From the NCBI RefSeq assembly GCF_000298315.2, contig NZ_AEYE02000029.1, positions 1-64,000 on the forward strand: 64,000 nucleotides of DNA. Direction: 5' to 3'. Both the position numbers and the translations under genes were made by a program. The first letter of the stretch is position 1, and every line of letters starts with the position of its first letter. The notes beneath the pieces are model-generated. The model saw only the letters and a list, made by a program, of their open reading frames with translations, ran no database searches and had not been told where the DNA came from. Positions 54,034 to 62,681 of the stretch are shown here, one piece after another. The DNA comes from Rhizobium grahamii CCGE 502 (GTDB lineage: Bacteria; Pseudomonadota; Alphaproteobacteria; Rhizobiales; Rhizobiaceae).

Positions 54034-54720
54034 TCAGTCGATCGGCAATATGCCGCGACCGAGCTTGACGGCATAATAGGCCCAGAAAAGCCTTGCCGCG
54101 ACCGAGCGCCATGGCGACCATGCACGAGCCAGCGAGGCAAGTTCGCGGGGCGGTGGGCGAACCCCGAGACCGAATGCCGCAGCCACGGCGTTCTGCAAAG
54201 CGACGTCACCGGATGGAAATACGTCCGCATGGCCGCCGCAAAACATCAGATAAACCTCGGCGGTCCAGGGACCGACGCCCTTGAGAGCTGTCAGCTCTGC
54301 CAGCGCCACCTCGGGCGGCAACGCAGAGAGCGCCAGCAGATCGAGGCGACCGGAAGCCACTGCCTCGGCAATGCGCGCAAGCGTTTCGGCCTTGGCGCGC
54401 GAAAGGCCGAACTCCCGCCATGCGTCGGGATGAAGAAGCACATAGTTGTCGGCGGTCAGCAAGCCTTCGGCTGGCTGCATCCGCTTCCAGATCGCTTCGG
54501 CGCTGGCGCGCGACACCATTTGCGAGACGATGATGTGCGCAAGCCCCTCAAAACCGGGCTCACGCAGCCGCAAGGGAAGCGGCCCGGCCTCGACTGCAAT
54601 GGTAGAAAGCCGCGGGTCGAGGCGAAGTAGGCTCTCCAGCCCTTCTCTCACATCGTCGTCACTGCGAATGATCAACACGCTTCCTCGCGATCCCCCCGAA
54701 TCCGTGGCAGAAGAAACCAT
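54034..54720 (-). CDS. DNA-3-methyladenine glycosylase II (AlkA-like)
   Basis: The protein of up to 228 residues removes alkylated bases. It has the helix-hairpin-helix LTALKGVGPWTAEVYLMF and the catalytic Asp in FPSGDVALQ. The mapped ATG (54720) overlaps the start codon of the divergent gluQ gene; a GTG at 54678 with GAGGAAGC ahead is an alternative that would leave a short gap between the two. It is on the minus strand, divergent from gluQ. Confidence 0.88.
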   Translation of the reverse strand: MVSSATDSGGSRGSVLIIRSDDDVREGLESLLRLDPRLSTIAVEAGPLPLRLREPGFEGLAHIIVSQMVSRASAEAIWKRMQPAEGLLTADNYVLLHPDAWREFGLSRAKAETLARIAEAVASGRLDLLALSALPPEVALAELTALKGVGPWTAEVYLMFCGGHADVFPSGDVALQNAVAAAFGLGVRPPPRELASLARAWSPWRSVAARLFWAYYAVKLGRGILPID

Positions 54721-55600
54721 GACCGCGATTCCCCGTCAAAAGCCTGTCTTTCGTTTTGCACCAAGCCCCAATGGCCCACTGCATCTTGGCCACGCCCTGT
54801 CGGCCTTTCTCAACCAAGACATGGCGGCATTGCCGGGTGGACGTTTCCTGCTGCGCATAGAAGACATCGACCTGACGCGCTGTACACCCGAATTGGAAGC
54901 GGGCATCTACGCCGATCTTGAATGGCTCGGTATCGACTGGGAGCGCCCGGTGCGGCGTCAGTCGGAGCATTTCGCAGAATACCAGACGGCACTCGACAAC
55001 CTGATCGGCCGCGGCCTCGCCTATCCGTCGTTCATGACGCGGGGCGACATCAAGGCGCGGGTTTCTGCCGCCGAAGCGACCGGCAAACCTTGGGCGCGCG
55101 ACCCGGACGGCTCGCCGCTCTATCCGCCCGACGATCGTGAGCGCTCCGCGCTCGACCGTCAGCAACTGCTCGCATCCGGCACGAAGCACGCCTGGCGTCT
55201 CGATATGGCGAAGGCTTTGACGGCTGCGGGCAGCGCCATTTCCTGGGAGGAGACAGGAGACGGTGACCGTGGCCGGATCGCTGCAGATCCTGGTGCTTGG
55301 GGAGACGTCATCCTGTCGCGGTCGGACGCGCCGTCGAGCTACCATCTCTCGGTCGTTCTTGACGACGCCCTGCAAGAGGTCACCCACGTGGTCCGCGGGC
55401 TCGATCTCTTTCATTCGACATCCGTGCATCGACTGCTGCAGACCCTGCTTGGCCTGCCGGCGCCAATCTATCATCATCATCGGCTGATCACCGATGACGA
55501 CGGACGCAAGCTTTCGAAGAGCCACAACGACACGGGGATTGCCGAGCTTCGCGAGCGCGGCCTGTCACCCGCCGATATCCGCCGCCTTGTGGGGCTTTGA
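54719..55600 (+). CDS. gluQ: Glutamyl-Q tRNA(Asp) synthetase
   Basis: GluQ (YadB) attaches glutamate to queuosine at position 34 of tRNA(Asp). The 293-residue protein is a shortened class I synthetase without an anticodon domain. The HIGH-like motif is APSPNGPLHLGHALSA and the KMSKS-like motif is KLSKSHND. Residues 54446-54718 in the same frame look non-coding, so the ATG at 54719 is preferred. The start overlaps that of the divergent alkA-like gene. Confidence 0.94.
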   Translation: MTAIPRQKPVFRFAPSPNGPLHLGHALSAFLNQDMAALPGGRFLLRIEDIDLTRCTPELEAGIYADLEWLGIDWERPVRRQSEHFAEYQTALDNLIGRGLAYPSFMTRGDIKARVSAAEATGKPWARDPDGSPLYPPDDRERSALDRQQLLASGTKHAWRLDMAKALTAAGSAISWEETGDGDRGRIAADPGAWGDVILSRSDAPSSYHLSVVLDDALQEVTHVVRGLDLFHSTSVHRLLQTLLGLPAPIYHHHRLITDDDGRKLSKSHNDTGIAELRERGLSPADIRRLVGL

Positions 55601-56479
55601 GGTCTTGCCCTGCCCGCCGCCCAAAAAATTGCTCTTGAAGATCGCACGCACTCGGAACTTCAGGAGCGCGGCATTGAGCTCTGCACCGATGATGAAGATG
55701 ACGCCGACCATATAAAGAAAGATCAGAACGATCATGACAGATGCCAGGCCGGCGTAGGTCGCGGTGTAGTTGGCGAAGGTCGCCAGGTAGTAGGCGAAGA
55801 TCAGTGCCCCTGCCAACCAGAGCAGGAGCGTCACTAGGACTCCCGGCACTACGTCGAACACGCGCCGACGCCCCGCCGGCAGCCACAGATGCACGACGAA
55901 GAGGCCGACGGTCAGCATGAACAGCGTACCGTAGACGCGCCAGCTGAAGACAACCTCCAGCGTATCGGCAAAGAGCGGGAACCACTGACGCGCATAATCG
56001 AGGGCAAGCGGCACGGCGACGAGAAGGATGCTGACGGCGGCAAAAATGATGACCGCGATGACGACATAGCCAAGGCTTGCAAGGCGAGTGATGTACCATG
56101 GCCGCGTTTCCTGGACGCGGTAGGCGCGGTTGAGCGAGATTCGCAGGGCCTCCACGCCGTTCGAGGCGAAGTAGGCCGCCGCCAGCACGGACACGGTGAG
56201 CAGGCCGCCGCGCGGTACCGTCAGAACCTGAATCACCTGATCGACGAGCGGCTTTGCGATCGCCTCAGGCCAGGTATCGAAGATCAGATGTATCGCCCTA
56301 TCGGAAAACTGATCGGCCCCCAGGAAGGTCGCCAATGTTGTTCCGAAAATAAGGAACGGAAAGACCGCAAGGAGCGTGGACAACGCGACATGGCTCGCCA
56401 TCGCGAAGCCGTCGTCCTCTATAAGGTGGCAGATAGCATCGTAGACCACATCATAGAAGATGCGCATTATCTTCGGCAT
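55565..56479 (-). CDS. YihY/virulence factor BrkB family membrane protein
   Basis: The 304-residue protein is an inner-membrane protein with six hydrophobic segments and the family pattern GFAMASHVALSTLLAVFPFLIFGTTL and LNRAYRVQETRPW. Function of the family is not clear despite its name. It overlaps gluQ by 36 bases at its C-terminus (convergent) and is divergent from an SDR gene. An ATG at residue 5 (56467) is an alternative start. Confidence 0.9.
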   Translation of the reverse strand: MPKIMRIFYDVVYDAICHLIEDDGFAMASHVALSTLLAVFPFLIFGTTLATFLGADQFSDRAIHLIFDTWPEAIAKPLVDQVIQVLTVPRGGLLTVSVLAAAYFASNGVEALRISLNRAYRVQETRPWYITRLASLGYVVIAVIIFAAVSILLVAVPLALDYARQWFPLFADTLEVVFSWRVYGTLFMLTVGLFVVHLWLPAGRRRVFDVVPGVLVTLLLWLAGALIFAYYLATFANYTATYAGLASVMIVLIFLYMVGVIFIIGAELNAALLKFRVRAIFKSNFLGGGQGKTSKPHKAADIGG

Positions 56480-56556
56480 TGCGTCTCCCGGCTTTCGTCG
56501 TTGTATCGCCCGTTCGAATATGGGAAACCACTCCCATTTTGTACAGGAATCATTCC

Positions 56557-57390
56557 ATGTCGGATCAGCGCACTATCATCGTGACAGGATGCTCTTCCGG
56601 CATCGGCGCGCACTGCGCCCGCGCGCTGAAAGCCGATGGCTGGCGGGTCTTCGCGACCGTACGCAAGTTTGATGACTTGGCATCGCTCGAAGCCGACGGC
56701 ATCGAAGCGCTCCGTATGGACTATACCCGCCCCGATACGATCTCGGATCTTGTGCGCGATGTGGTGGCGCGAACTGGCGGACGCATCGACGCGCTGTTCA
56801 ACAACGGCGCCTATGGGCAGCCCGGCGCCGTCGAAGACCTACCAACGGATGCCCTGCGCGCCCAGTTCGAAACGAACGTCTTCGGCTGGCATGAGTTGAC
56901 GCGGCAGGTCGTACCGCTGATGCGCAAGCGCGGCCAGGGCAGGATTGTGCAGTGCTCGTCAATCCTCGGCGTCGTGCCGTATCGCTTCCGCGGTGCCTAC
57001 ACCGCCTCCAAGTTCGCGCTTGAAGGCCTCAGCATCAGCCTTCGCATGGAGCTGCAGGGCACCGGTATTCATGTGAGCCTGATCGAACCCGGGCCGATTG
57101 CCTCCCGCTTCACGGCAAACGCACTCGCAAAGATCAATGAACACATCGACGTCAAGAACTCGGTGCATGCGGCAGATTACCGCCGTCAGCTTGCACGCCT
57201 TGACGGCTCGGGCCGTCCTAACCGACATAAGCTTGGTCCGGACGCCGTTTATGCCGTGCTGAAGCACGCATTGAACTCCAGCAATCCGAAACCACATTAC
57301 CCCGTAACCACGCCGGCAAAGCAGGGCATGGTGCTGAAGAGGCTGCTGCCTGCTGACCTTTTCTACCGCCTGATGCGCTGGGTGGACTGA
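56557..57390 (+). CDS. SDR family oxidoreductase
   Basis: The 277-residue protein is a classical SDR with cofactor motif TGCSSGIG, the FNNGAYG block, Ser in QCSSILG and Tyr/Lys in YTASKFALEG. It resembles retinol/17-beta-hydroxysteroid type SDRs, though the substrate cannot be told. The start MSDQRTIIVTGCSSG at 56557 is chosen over an upstream in-frame extension to 56479. Confidence 0.9.
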   Translation: MSDQRTIIVTGCSSGIGAHCARALKADGWRVFATVRKFDDLASLEADGIEALRMDYTRPDTISDLVRDVVARTGGRIDALFNNGAYGQPGAVEDLPTDALRAQFETNVFGWHELTRQVVPLMRKRGQGRIVQCSSILGVVPYRFRGAYTASKFALEGLSISLRMELQGTGIHVSLIEPGPIASRFTANALAKINEHIDVKNSVHAADYRRQLARLDGSGRPNRHKLGPDAVYAVLKHALNSSNPKPHYPVTTPAKQGMVLKRLLPADLFYRLMRWVD

Positions 57391-57410
57391 TCAAGAAAGC
57401 CAAAGCCAGC

Positions 57411-57614
57411 ATGTCCACGGTCACCTATATCCTCGCGATCATCGTCATGGGCATCGTCGCCCTCGTGTTGATTCGCGGCCTCTTCAACATGATGAAGGGC
57501 GGCAATCCGAACCTTTCCAACAAGCTGATGCAGCTGCGCGTGCTGCTTCAGGCGATCGCCGTGCTCCTGATCATGCTGACGCTCTGGCTGACCGGTGGCG
57601 GTCGCCCTAGCTAA
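57411..57614 (+). CDS. Twin-transmembrane HIG1-like small protein
   Basis: The 67-residue protein has two membrane helices flanking a short polar loop (MKGGNPNLSNKLMQLR), the layout of the bacterial HIG1-domain proteins that associate with respiratory complexes. A respiratory role is inferred from the family. It is 20 bases after the SDR stop and 23 bases before the cobalamin adenosyltransferase. Confidence 0.85.
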   Translation: MSTVTYILAIIVMGIVALVLIRGLFNMMKGGNPNLSNKLMQLRVLLQAIAVLLIMLTLWLTGGGRPS

Positions 57615-57637
57615 AGCGGGGAAGAGAGGGGATAGGC

Positions 57638-58216
57638 ATGGTAAGGCTCAACAAGATCTACACCAAGACTGGCGATGACGGCACCACTGCGCTGGTTTCC
57701 GGGCCGCGTCGGCTGAAATACGATCTGCGCGTCGAAGCCTACGGGACGATCGATGAAGCCAACTCCGCGATCGGCGTTGCGCGCCTGCATATGCAGGGCA
57801 TGCCGGTCCTGGAGCGGATGCTGATGTTGATCCAGAACGACCTCTTCGACCTCGGCGCGGACCTTGCGACGCCCGACGATGGCAAGCCGCCGGCACACGA
57901 GCCGCTGCGCATCGTCGATAGCCAGGTCGCACGCATCGAGAGTGACATTGATGAGTTGAACGCGGACCTGCAGCCTTTGAAGTCTTTCGTGCTGCCGGGT
58001 GGTCACTCAGCCGCGGCACACCTTCATCTCGCCCGCACGATCGCACGCCGGGCCGAGCGGCTGATGGTCGAGCTTGCACGTACCGACGGCGAAGTCGTCA
58101 GTGAAGCCGCATTGAAATACGTCAACCGCGTTTCCGACTTCCTATTCGTCGCCGCCCGCCATGCCAATGACCGCGGGCACGCGGATGTGCTTTGGGTTCC
58201 GGGAAAAAACAGGTAG
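57638..58216 (+). CDS. Cob(I)alamin adenosyltransferase, PduO type
   Basis: The 192-residue protein transfers an adenosyl group from ATP to cobalamin to make coenzyme B12. The N-terminal VRLNKIYTKTGDDGTTAL and the RVEAYGTIDEANS block are typical of PduO/MMAB enzymes; the C-terminal RVSDFLFVAARHAN is the usual ending. B12 enzymes are common in rhizobia. Confidence 0.93.
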   Translation: MVRLNKIYTKTGDDGTTALVSGPRRLKYDLRVEAYGTIDEANSAIGVARLHMQGMPVLERMLMLIQNDLFDLGADLATPDDGKPPAHEPLRIVDSQVARIESDIDELNADLQPLKSFVLPGGHSAAAHLHLARTIARRAERLMVELARTDGEVVSEAALKYVNRVSDFLFVAARHANDRGHADVLWVPGKNR

Positions 58217-58259
58217 GTTCGTCCGCGACTATGTGACGCGAACGCCGGGGGCAGGCTTC

Positions 58260-59048
58260 ATGTTCATACCGCTGCACGATGCCAATACGCTAAAGCATAT
58301 CAAGGTCCAATGGGTGACGATGGCGCTGATCGCGGTGGACTTCGCGATTTGGCTATTCACCGGGGTCGTCGCCAGTCAGTCCGTGTCGCAGGCGACGATT
58401 GTCGGCCTGGGTTACATTCCTGCGGTGTCCTTTCATCACGCAACGCTGGCGCCGGCGCTGGCCCTCATCCCTGAACCACTGACCTACATTACCTACTCCT
58501 TCGTGCATTCCGGTTTCTGGCATCTTGCGCCAAACATGCTCTTCCTTTGGGTCTTCGGCGATAATGTCGAAGACGCGATGGGGCATTTCCGCTTTCTTGT
58601 CTTTTATCTGCTTTGCGCGGCTGTCGGCGCCCTCGTCCATGGGCTTGTAGGGCCGACGTCGGAAGCGCCGCTTGTAGGCGCCTCAGGCGCGATCTCCGGC
58701 GTGGTCACCGCCTACGTCGTCTTGCATCCCCGCGTGAAAGTCTGGGTATTGGTGCTGATGCGCGTACCGCTGCCGTTGCCGGCCTTCGTCCCGTTGCTTC
58801 TGTGGATCGGCCAGCAGTTCGTCATGCTGGTGCTGGAGCCAAACGGCGGCATTTCCTGGGGCGCGCATGTCGGCGGCATCGTCGCCGGTGGCGTTCTGGT
58901 TCTTGTCATGCGCCGCCGCGGCGTTCCGCTTTTCGATCGCGAAGTCGTCATGCCCAGGGCCGTCAGGGACCGGCCGACGCCCAACCCGGCAATGGTCGCG
59001 GTACCTGGCCAACCGCTACGTCCGCGGCTGCCCTGGGATAAGCCATGA
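58260..59048 (+). CDS. Rhomboid family intramembrane serine protease
   Basis: The 262-residue protein has six or seven membrane helices. The catalytic Ser142 is in GASGAISG and the catalytic His203 in WGAHVGG. HLAPN (88-92) supplies the conserved His and Asn. The frame extends upstream into the adenosyltransferase gene, but MFIPLHDANT at 58260 is preferred. Substrate is unknown. Confidence 0.9.
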   Translation: MFIPLHDANTLKHIKVQWVTMALIAVDFAIWLFTGVVASQSVSQATIVGLGYIPAVSFHHATLAPALALIPEPLTYITYSFVHSGFWHLAPNMLFLWVFGDNVEDAMGHFRFLVFYLLCAAVGALVHGLVGPTSEAPLVGASGAISGVVTAYVVLHPRVKVWVLVLMRVPLPLPAFVPLLLWIGQQFVMLVLEPNGGISWGAHVGGIVAGGVLVLVMRRRGVPLFDREVVMPRAVRDRPTPNPAMVAVPGQPLRPRLPWDKP

Positions 59049-59056
59049 CCCCATTA

Positions 59057-59072
59057 TTGACGTGAACGTAAA
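59057..59072 (+). promoter_or_regulatory. MerR/LiuR-like operator upstream of etfBA
   Basis: TTGACGTGAACGTAAA is an imperfect inverted repeat (six of eight pairs) similar to the TTTACGTNNACGTAAA style of LiuR-type MerR regulators of acyl-CoA catabolism. It lies 148 bases before the etfB start, with TATACT downstream as a possible -10. No MerR gene is in the window. Confidence 0.35.
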
Positions 59073-59219
59073 GGTAATATACTCACGGGATCAATTTGCC
59101 ATTCTGCGGCATGTGAGCGTTGTGTTTGGAGGAAAAACGCGTATCCATGTCGCCATTCGACAATCGGAGCAGCGCCGAAACGCGCATTTTCTTGGCGAAA
59201 GAGTTGAAGGAAGGACCCC

Positions 59220-59969
59220 ATGAAAATTCTCGTCCCCGTCAAGCGGGTGGTTGACTACAACGTGAAGATCCGCGTGAAGCCGGATGGCACAGGCGTCGAG
59301 CTCGCGAATGTGAAGATGTCGATGAACCCGTTCGACGAGATCTCGGTGGAGGAGGCGCTGCGGCTGAAGGAAGCCGGCAAGGCCGAGGAAGTCGTTGTCG
59401 TGTCGATCGGTCCTGCCAAGTCTGAAGAGACGCTGCGCACAGCCCTCGCCATGGGCGCGGACCGGGCGATCCTGGTCGAGACCGACGATGCCGTCGAGCC
59501 GCTCGCCGTTGCCAAGATCCTGAAGGGCGTCGCCGACGCCGAACAGCCGGGTCTTGTCATCGTTGGCAAGCAGGCGATCGACGACGATTCCAACCAGACC
59601 GGCCAGATGCTGGCGGCACTGCTTGGCACAGCGCAGGCAACCTTCGCCTCGAAGATCGAGATCGGTGATGGCAAGGCAACCGTGACGCGCGAAGTCGACG
59701 GCGGTCTGCAGACCATCGACGTCAAGCTCCCGGCCGTGGTCACCACTGATCTCCGCCTCAACGAGCCACGCTACGCTTCGCTGCCGAACATCATGAAGGC
59801 GAAGAAGAAGCCGCTCGACAAGAAGGCTCCTGCCGATTTCGGCGTCTCCACCGCGCCTCGCCTGAAGGTCTTGAAGACCGAAGAGCCGTCCGGCCGCAAG
59901 GCGGGCATCAAGGTCAAGTCGGTCGCCGAGCTGGTCGAAAAGCTGAAGACCGAAGCCGGCGTCCTCTAG
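59220..59969 (+). CDS. etfB: Electron transfer flavoprotein subunit beta
   Basis: The 249-residue beta subunit binds AMP and, with EtfA, carries electrons from acyl-CoA dehydrogenases to ETF-quinone oxidoreductase. [19 protein letters not shown] and the DDSNQTGQM block are typical of type I EtfB. AAGGAAGG precedes the start. It is 25 bases before etfA. Confidence 0.97.
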   Translation: MKILVPVKRVVDYNVKIRVKPDGTGVELANVKMSMNPFDEISVEEALRLKEAGKAEEVVVVSIGPAKSEETLRTALAMGADRAILVETDDAVEPLAVAKILKGVADAEQPGLVIVGKQAIDDDSNQTGQMLAALLGTAQATFASKIEIGDGKATVTREVDGGLQTIDVKLPAVVTTDLRLNEPRYASLPNIMKAKKKPLDKKAPADFGVSTAPRLKVLKTEEPSGRKAGIKVKSVAELVEKLKTEAGVL

Positions 59970-59994
59970 GGCTCGAGAAAGGGAGATTACATCC

Positions 59995-60924
59995 ATGGCC
60001 ATTCTTCTTCTGGCTGACCACGACGGCAGCCACCTTTCCGACCAGACCGCCAAGACGCTGACGGCGGCATCGAAGATCGGCGGCGACGTCACCATCCTCG
60101 TCGCCGGTGCCGGCGCCAAGGCTGCAGCCGAACAAGCTGCCAAGCTTTCCGGTGTCGCCAAGGTGCTGATTGCCGAGGACGCAAGCCTTGCCAACAACCT
60201 CGCCGAACCCCTGGCGGCCGTGATCGTTTCACTCGCGGCAAGCTATGACACGCTCATCGCCGCCGCCACCTCGACCGGCAAGAACGTCATGCCGCGCGTT
60301 GCCGCCCTGCTCGACGTCGCCCAGGTCTCGGAAATCATTGAAGTGGTCTCGGCCGACACCTTCAAGCGACCGATCTATGCCGGCAATGCCATCCAGACGG
60401 TACAGGCGACCGACGCCAAGAAGGTCATAACCGTGCGCACTGCCTCCTTCGCCGCCGCTGCCGAAGGCGGTTCCGCCGCGGTTGAGACCGTCGCGGCTGC
60501 TGCCAATCCCGGTCTGTCGACCTTCGTCAAGGACGCACTGTCGGCCTCCGACCGTCCGGAACTGACCTCGGCGAAGATCATCATCTCCGGTGGCCGTGCC
60601 CTCGGCTCGGCCGAGAAGTTCAAGGAGGTCATCCTGCCGGTCGCCGACAAGCTCGGGGCCGCCGTTGGCGCAAGCCGCGCCGCCGTCGATGCCGGCTACG
60701 CCCCGAACGACTGGCAGGTCGGGCAGACCGGCAAGGTGGTTGCACCTGACCTTTACATCGCCTGCGGCATCTCCGGTGCCATCCAGCATCTCGCCGGCAT
60801 GAAGGATTCGAAGGTCATCGTCGCCATCAACAAGGACGAAGAGGCGCCGATCTTCCAGGTCGCCGACTACGGCCTCGTCGCCGATCTGTTCGATGCCCTA
60901 CCGGAACTGCAGAAGGCCCTTTGA
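59995..60924 (+). CDS. etfA: Electron transfer flavoprotein subunit alpha
   Basis: The 309-residue alpha subunit binds FAD; the C-terminal [19 protein letters not shown] block is the FAD site. GGGAG precedes the ATG. A strong terminator follows at 60993. It forms the ETF heterodimer with EtfB. Confidence 0.97.
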   Translation: MAILLLADHDGSHLSDQTAKTLTAASKIGGDVTILVAGAGAKAAAEQAAKLSGVAKVLIAEDASLANNLAEPLAAVIVSLAASYDTLIAAATSTGKNVMPRVAALLDVAQVSEIIEVVSADTFKRPIYAGNAIQTVQATDAKKVITVRTASFAAAAEGGSAAVETVAAAANPGLSTFVKDALSASDRPELTSAKIIISGGRALGSAEKFKEVILPVADKLGAAVGASRAAVDAGYAPNDWQVGQTGKVVAPDLYIACGISGAIQHLAGMKDSKVIVAINKDEEAPIFQVADYGLVADLFDALPELQKAL

Positions 60925-60992
60925 AACGAGCAGATGCCTTCATTTCGCACTTGCGAATGACTGGAAAATTATCTTTTTAAGGGCTACTACTT

Positions 60993-61022
60993 CTGCCGGG
61001 CGATCATTCGTCCGGCAGTTTT
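60993..61022 (+). terminator. Rho-independent terminator of etfBA
   Basis: An 11-position stem (60993-61003 with 61008-61018, one G-U pair) encloses a four-base loop and is followed by TTTT. It is 69 bases after the etfA stop codon. Confidence 0.85.
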
Positions 61023-61071
61023 GCTAGAAAATGCGGCGGCGCGGCGGCGCATGCCGAGCGGGGGTTTGGAG

Positions 61072-61953
61072 ATGAATGCGGTGTTGAAAACGGTTGGTAT
61101 AATCGGCGCGGGCCAGATGGGTTGCGGCATCGCACAGGTTTCGGCAACGGCCGGCTACAAGGTCCAAATCTACGATCTCTCCGACGAACGCGTCCAGCAC
61201 GGTCTCGCCACCATCAATGGCAACCTCGCCCGCCACGTAACGAGTGGCAAGATGACGGACGACGAGCGCTCCGCCACGCTTTCCCTGATTTCAGGCTCCT
61301 CCGACCTCAACGATCTCGCCGCCTGCGATCTGGTGATCGAAGCAGCAACCGAAGACGAAAGCGTCAAGCGCAAGATCTATGCCCAGGTCTGTCCGGTCCT
61401 GAAGCCGGAAGCAATCCTCGCCACCAACACATCCTCGCTCTCGATCACCCGGCTTGCCTCAACCACCGATCGGCCCGAACACTTCATGGGCATCCATTTC
61501 ATGAATCCGGTTCCGGTCATGAAACTCGTGGAACTTGTTCGCGGCATCGCGACCGACGAGGTGACCTTCGCGACAGCCAAGGAATTCGTCGCATCGCTGG
61601 AAAAGACCGTGACGGTCGCCGAGGACTTCCCGGCTTTCATCGTCAACCGCATCCTGCTGCCGATGATCAACGAGGCAATCTACACGCTCTATGAGGGCGT
61701 CGGTACCGTCGATGCCATCGACACCGCCATGAAGCTCGGCGCCAACCACCCGATGGGACCGCTGCAGCTTGCCGATTTCATTGGTCTCGACACTTGCCTG
61801 TCGATCATGCAGGTGCTGCACGACGGCCTCGCCGACTCCAAATACCGCCCCTGCCCGCTACTGGTGAAGTATGTCGAGGCCGGCTGGCTCGGCCGCAAAT
61901 CCGGCCGCGGCTTTTACGACTATCGCGGCGAGACGCCGATCCCGACGCGCTAA
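61072..61953 (+). CDS. 3-hydroxybutyryl-CoA dehydrogenase
   Basis: The 293-residue enzyme oxidises 3-hydroxyacyl-CoA to 3-ketoacyl-CoA with NAD. The cofactor motif GIIGAGQMGCGIAQV, the catalytic His in GIHFMNPVPVM and the Asn in NHPMGPL are present. Length and the lack of a fused hydratase domain match the stand-alone hydroxybutyryl-CoA type. It lies behind etfBA but after a terminator, so it probably has its own promoter. MNAVLKTVGIIG at 61072 is preferred over an upstream ATG. Confidence 0.95.
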   Translation: MNAVLKTVGIIGAGQMGCGIAQVSATAGYKVQIYDLSDERVQHGLATINGNLARHVTSGKMTDDERSATLSLISGSSDLNDLAACDLVIEAATEDESVKRKIYAQVCPVLKPEAILATNTSSLSITRLASTTDRPEHFMGIHFMNPVPVMKLVELVRGIATDEVTFATAKEFVASLEKTVTVAEDFPAFIVNRILLPMINEAIYTLYEGVGTVDAIDTAMKLGANHPMGPLQLADFIGLDTCLSIMQVLHDGLADSKYRPCPLLVKYVEAGWLGRKSGRGFYDYRGETPIPTR

Positions 61954-62034
61954 GCGACACGAACGCTCCATTCGCTTGCCGAGTCTTCGGCTTCGGGCAC
62001 GTCAGGAGACTGGCGAGCGTACACGGCTTCATTT

Positions 62035-62060
62035 CCGCACGGCGCCAATGCGTGCGGTTT
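62035..62060 (+). terminator. Terminator-like hairpin after the hydroxybutyryl-CoA dehydrogenase gene
   Basis: CCGCACG (62035-62041) pairs with CGTGCGG (62051-62057) around a nine-base loop and is followed by TTT. It is 81 bases downstream of the stop codon. Confidence 0.5.
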
Positions 62061-62080
62061 CAAAGAGCAGTCCGGAGAGC

Positions 62081-62137
62081 CCACGCAAATGCGGAACCTC
62101 ACTGGGTTGGTTTTATGGTGGCTCCGCATTTGCGTGG
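62081..62137. repeat. 15-bp perfect inverted repeat
   Basis: CCACGCAAATGCGGA (62081-62095) recurs as its exact reverse complement TCCGCATTTGCGTGG (62123-62137) with 27 bases between. The arms could form a stable hairpin or be the ends of a small palindromic element. No coding region or T-run explains it. Confidence 0.65.
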
Positions 62138-62681
62138 CCTTCGGCGTTCTTCGAGACTTCCGCTCCCTTCAGATGATCGCCTCGTCTCGCTGCGCCCGGG
62201 CGTTTTCGCCGGACTTGCATGGCTGAACCAAAAGGGATGCTGGAACATCCGGGGGAGACTTGTAACGGCAGCGGGTTTGACCCCGATGCCCGGCTTTCAC
62301 CTCCCCGCGTTCGACTGCACGTTACAGCCTGGCACAGGGCGCCGGCTCCCGCCTGCCCGCGAACGTCTCGCGAAACACTCCGGCGACGGAAGCGGGACGA
62401 TTGTAGGCATGGAGATGAAGGGTGGGGAAATGGCACGTCCTAAGTGGTTGATATGATTTATGCCACAGGCCGTTTTGTGCCGTTGCCGCTGGTTTGGATC
62501 CCTATTTTTCCTTTCAGATGCCGTTGGCGAGGCGGACAGAGCTTGTCCGCACCACGCGACGCTATCTGTTCGGGCATATGTTTTCGATGGGGCGGGGCTG
62601 CCGCCTGTTAGGCGCAAAAGCCGCTGCCCTGCATGACGCTTTGGGCCGAGGGCCGTCACGGCGCAGGAGCACCAGATGCGG

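Larger units (their letters stand above)
61954..62681. other. 728-base stretch without a supported gene
   Basis: No open frame here shows a family pattern. The stretch has several inverted repeats: the terminator-like hairpin at 62035, the large 15-bp repeat at 62081-62137, and a GCGGACA/TGTCCGC hairpin at 62532-62550. It could be a decayed gene or an intergenic mosaic element; nothing can be assigned. Confidence 0.5.

Noticed and set aside
62219-62659. Small frames on both strands in the gene-free stretch
   Set aside because: No family similarity, and codon use looks random; treated as non-coding.
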